Below are positions 62,143-64,000 of a stretch of 64,000 bases of DNA, piece after piece. A program made the translations under genes and the position numbers. The stretch covers positions 4,588,001 through 4,652,000 of the forward strand of contig NZ_JQMO01000003.1 of the NCBI RefSeq assembly GCF_000744785.1. The letters are read 5' to 3'. Each line of letters opens with the position of its first letter. The first letter of the stretch is position 1. The notes beneath the pieces are model-generated. The model was not told the DNA's origin. It did no database searches and saw only the letters and a program-made list of their open reading frames with translations. Source of the stretch: Kitasatospora azatica KCTC 9699. Its GTDB lineage: Bacteria > Actinomycetota > Actinomycetes > Streptomycetales > Streptomycetaceae.

Positions 62143-63603
62143 ATGGACGCAGCGAGGGAGGCCGCCGAGCCCCAGGGGCAGCCGCCTGCTGCCGAGGACG
62201 CGCCCGACACCGGGACGTCCGGCAACGACGCGCCCCAGAGCGGTGCGGCCGGCCATGGTGCACCCGACGGCGGTGCGGCTGACGAAGGCGCGGCCGAGCA
62301 GCTGGAGCGTCCGCTCCCCGAGGGCGTCCGCCGCCGGGTGGTCGGCCTGGCCGCCGACGCGCTCGGCGGGCTGCCGGCCGCCGAGCTGCCGACCACCCTG
62401 CGTCCGTACGCCAAGTTCACCCCGGCCCGCCGCGCCAAGTACGCCGGCACCGCGCTGGCCGCGGCGCTGGAGGCCGAGCCGGTCTTCCGGCTGCGGATAG
62501 CGGACCGGCTGCGCCTGGGCCAGCCGGACCTGGTCAAGGCCCTGGAGGCCGGCCAGGTCCCCGGCGCAGCCGAGCCGCTGGACGTGGCGGCCGCCGCCTA
62601 CCTGCTGCGCCCGCGCGGCTGGACCAGGTTGGTGGCCGAGGCCGGCGAACAGGCCGAGCGGGCCGGCGTCGAGGACGCCGCCGCGGAGGCCGCCCGGCTG
62701 GTGGAGAAGCTCCAGGAGGAGCTGGCCACCACCCGGGCCGCCGCCCGCACCGACCTGGAGCGTCAGCGGGCCGAGTCGGAGGGCACCCGCAAGGAGTTGG
62801 AGTCGCTGCGCAAGAAGCTGCGCAGCCTGGAGAGCGACACCCGCCGGGCCCAGGCCGAGAGCCGCAAGCTGCAGGGCGAGCTCACCGAGGCCAAGGCGGC
62901 GGCGGCCACCGAGCGCGGCGCCGCCGAGAGCGAGAACCGCCGGCTCAAGCACCGGGTGGCCGAGCTGGAGAGCGCGCTGGAGACCGGCCGGCGCACCGCC
63001 CGCGAGGGGCGCAGCGTGGAGGACATGCGGCTGCGGCTGCTGCTGGACACCGTGCTGCAGTCGGCCCAGGGCCTGCAGCGCGAGCTGGCGCTGCCGGTCA
63101 CCCAGCTGCACCCGGCCGACCTGGTGGACGCCGTGGTGCCCGGCTCGGCCTCGCCGCACGACGTGGCCCGGCGCGGCCTGGCGGAGGACGACCCGGCGCT
63201 GCTGGACCAGCTGCTGGCGATCCCTCAGGTGCACCTGGTGGTGGACGGCTACAACGTGACCAAGACCGGCTACCCGACGCTGCCGCTGGAACAGCAGCGG
63301 CTGCGGCTGCTGGGCGGTCTGGCCATGCTGGCCCAGCGCACCCAGGCCGAGGTGACCTGCGTCTTCGACGGCCAGGACCTGGACGTGCCGGTGATCATGG
63401 CGCCGCCGCGCGGGGTGCGGGTGCGGTTCAGCCGCACCGGGCAGACCGCCGACGAGCTGATCCGCCAGCTGGTCCGGGCCGAGCCGCAGGGCCGCCCGGT
63501 GGTCGTGGTGTCGGCCGACCGGGAGGTCGCCGACGGCGTGCGCAAAGTCGGCGCACGCCCGGTGGCGTCGACCCTGCTGTTGAACCGGTTGTCGCGTCCC
63601 TGA
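62143..63603 (+). CDS. NYN (YacP-type) RNase-like domain protein with coiled coil
   Basis: 486 residues. A disordered acidic/Ala-rich N-terminus leads into a helical domain (RPYAKFTPARRAKYAGTALA), a long coiled coil at about residues 175-310 (TRKELESLRKKLRSLESDTR, SRKLQGELTEAKAAA), and a C-terminal NYN/PIN-like nuclease domain (VHLVVDGYNVTKTGYPTLPL, VTCVFDGQDLDVPVIMAPP, RPVVVVSADREVADGVRK) with conserved acidic residues for metal binding. An RNA-processing role is inferred. ATG 62143 is used; GTG 62104 or 62107 are in frame upstream. Confidence 0.87.
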   Translation: MDAAREAAEPQGQPPAAEDAPDTGTSGNDAPQSGAAGHGAPDGGAADEGAAEQLERPLPEGVRRRVVGLAADALGGLPAAELPTTLRPYAKFTPARRAKYAGTALAAALEAEPVFRLRIADRLRLGQPDLVKALEAGQVPGAAEPLDVAAAAYLLRPRGWTRLVAEAGEQAERAGVEDAAAEAARLVEKLQEELATTRAAARTDLERQRAESEGTRKELESLRKKLRSLESDTRRAQAESRKLQGELTEAKAAAATERGAAESENRRLKHRVAELESALETGRRTAREGRSVEDMRLRLLLDTVLQSAQGLQRELALPVTQLHPADLVDAVVPGSASPHDVARRGLAEDDPALLDQLLAIPQVHLVVDGYNVTKTGYPTLPLEQQRLRLLGGLAMLAQRTQAEVTCVFDGQDLDVPVIMAPPRGVRVRFSRTGQTADELIRQLVRAEPQGRPVVVVSADREVADGVRKVGARPVASTLLLNRLSRP

Positions 63604-63638
63604 AGTACCGTTCGGGTACTGACCGGGGTTCACCCGGT
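63604..63638 (+). terminator. twin hairpins after NYN gene
   Basis: AGTACC/GGTACT (63604-63609 with 63615-63620, loop GTTCG) and ACCGGG/CCCGGT (63622-63627 with 63633-63638, loop GTTCA) stand back to back directly at the stop codon. Weak individually; possible terminator. Confidence 0.4.
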
Positions 63639-63749
63639 GAAGAGTCGGTGAAAGGCGCTGCGCCAAAGGTAGTTCGCACCGGCGGGGGAGTGGCGCGAAG
63701 ATGTGATGTTCACTAGGGTCTGGCGTCAAACCTATTTTTCCGGTCACTT

Positions 63750-63763
63750 CACCCGATCGGGTG
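63750..63763. promoter_or_regulatory. 14-bp perfect palindrome before NlpC/P60 gene
   Basis: CACCCGATCGGGTG lies 27 bases upstream of the TTG start, between an AT-rich stretch (CCTATTTTTCC, 63731-63741) and the ribosome site GAAGAAGGAG. Its position suggests an operator or a 5'-UTR structure. Confidence 0.45.
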
Positions 63764-63789
63764 AGCCCGGTAGAAGAAGGAGCTGTCCC

Positions 63790-64000
63790 TTGGCGTCCCA
63801 CCGCCGTCCCAAGCAGCCGAGCCGCGCGCGGGTGTCCGTGCTCACCGCCGCTGCGGCGACCGCGGTCGCCCTCTCCGCACAGACCGGAGCCTGGGCCGAC
63901 CCCAAGCCGTCGAAGGAAGACGTCAAGGCGCAGATCGACGACCTGAACGGCCAGCAGGAAGCCGCCACCGAGAAGTACAACGGTGAGAAGGAGCGCGGCG
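63790..64000 (+). CDS. secreted NlpC/P60 family hydrolase, N-terminal part
   Basis: The first 70 residues are visible before the window ends. ASHRRPKQPSRARVSVLTAA through AVALSAQTGAWADPKPSKED is a typical export signal with cleavage near AWA-DPKP. The beginning of a coiled coil (VKAQIDDLNGQQEAATEKYN) follows. In streptomycetes this N-terminus belongs to NlpC/P60 peptidoglycan endopeptidases; the catalytic domain lies beyond the edge. TTG 63790 is used, supported by GAAGAAGGAG upstream and by family N-termini I recall. Confidence 0.82.
   Translation, partial: MASHRRPKQPSRARVSVLTAAAATAVALSAQTGAWADPKPSKEDVKAQIDDLNGQQEAATEKYNGEKERG

Noticed and set aside
63604-63789. ydaO-type c-di-AMP leader before the NlpC/P60 gene
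   Set aside because: Such leaders occur before some streptomycete wall hydrolases, but the conserved blocks were not found here; only short hairpins and a palindrome are present.

Overview
The window reads as chromosomal DNA of a streptomycete (Streptomyces or Kitasatospora type). Base composition is very GC-rich, and GTG, TTG and possibly CTG starts are common. From about 13.6 kb onward the gene order, as I recall it, follows the Streptomyces coelicolor core chromosome from glnA (SCO2198) down to the NlpC/P60 genes near SCO2136. I recognised synteny and protein families from memory; no database search was possible.

1-13.6 kb is an accessory, heavily rearranged stretch. It holds an IS982-family insertion sequence beside a 3'-truncated SpoIIE-type phosphatase, a MEDS-domain sensor partner, and an AraC regulator convergent with a dsbA / degenerate MBL / aquaporin operon. 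It also holds a decayed esterase, an RsbW-like ATPase, and three alpha/beta hydrolases around a TetR regulator (one frameshifted). It ends with the tail of a Tn3 transposase and a truncated ltrA. Two almost identical 20-bp palindromes, plus a third related one, tie the TetR gene to a neighbouring and to a distant hydrolase, so a small regulon can be proposed.

13.6-27.4 kb: glnA with a textbook-spaced GlnR box, an RDD protein, a DUF4191 membrane protein, lipA-lipB (lipoate), a GAF/PucR-type regulator, a large HTH/TPR regulator, an FAD oxidoreductase, a TIGR01777 epimerase, and DUF2510 and DUF4240 proteins. Two intergenic tandem-repeat arrays (23-bp and 16-bp units) lie here. 27.4-38.6 kb: sucB-lpd (E2/E3 of 2-oxoacid dehydrogenases, served by the lipoate genes), pepA, cobUTS (cobalamin loop assembly), a methyltransferase-DUF3043 pair, and pspA-pspAA.

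38.6-47.2 kb: nadA, an Lrp regulator, an aromatic amino-acid decarboxylase, a GNAT protein, an A-type Fe-S carrier, a lipoprotein, a PfkB kinase, and a cysteine desulfurase fused to a TusA domain. 47.5-56.9 kb encodes the respiratory supercomplex: ctaC-ctaD-ctaF on the plus strand and ctaE-qcrC-qcrA-qcrB on the minus strand. An L,D-transpeptidase lipoprotein and a GntR regulator sit between them. 57.2-64 kb: a pseudo-receiver protein, trpD, a SAM-IV riboswitch in front of a class-V aminotransferase/desulfurase-like gene, a lone AsnC ligand-binding domain overlapping a rhomboid protease, a zinc-ribbon protein, an NYN-domain protein, and the start of a secreted NlpC/P60 hydrolase cut by the window edge.
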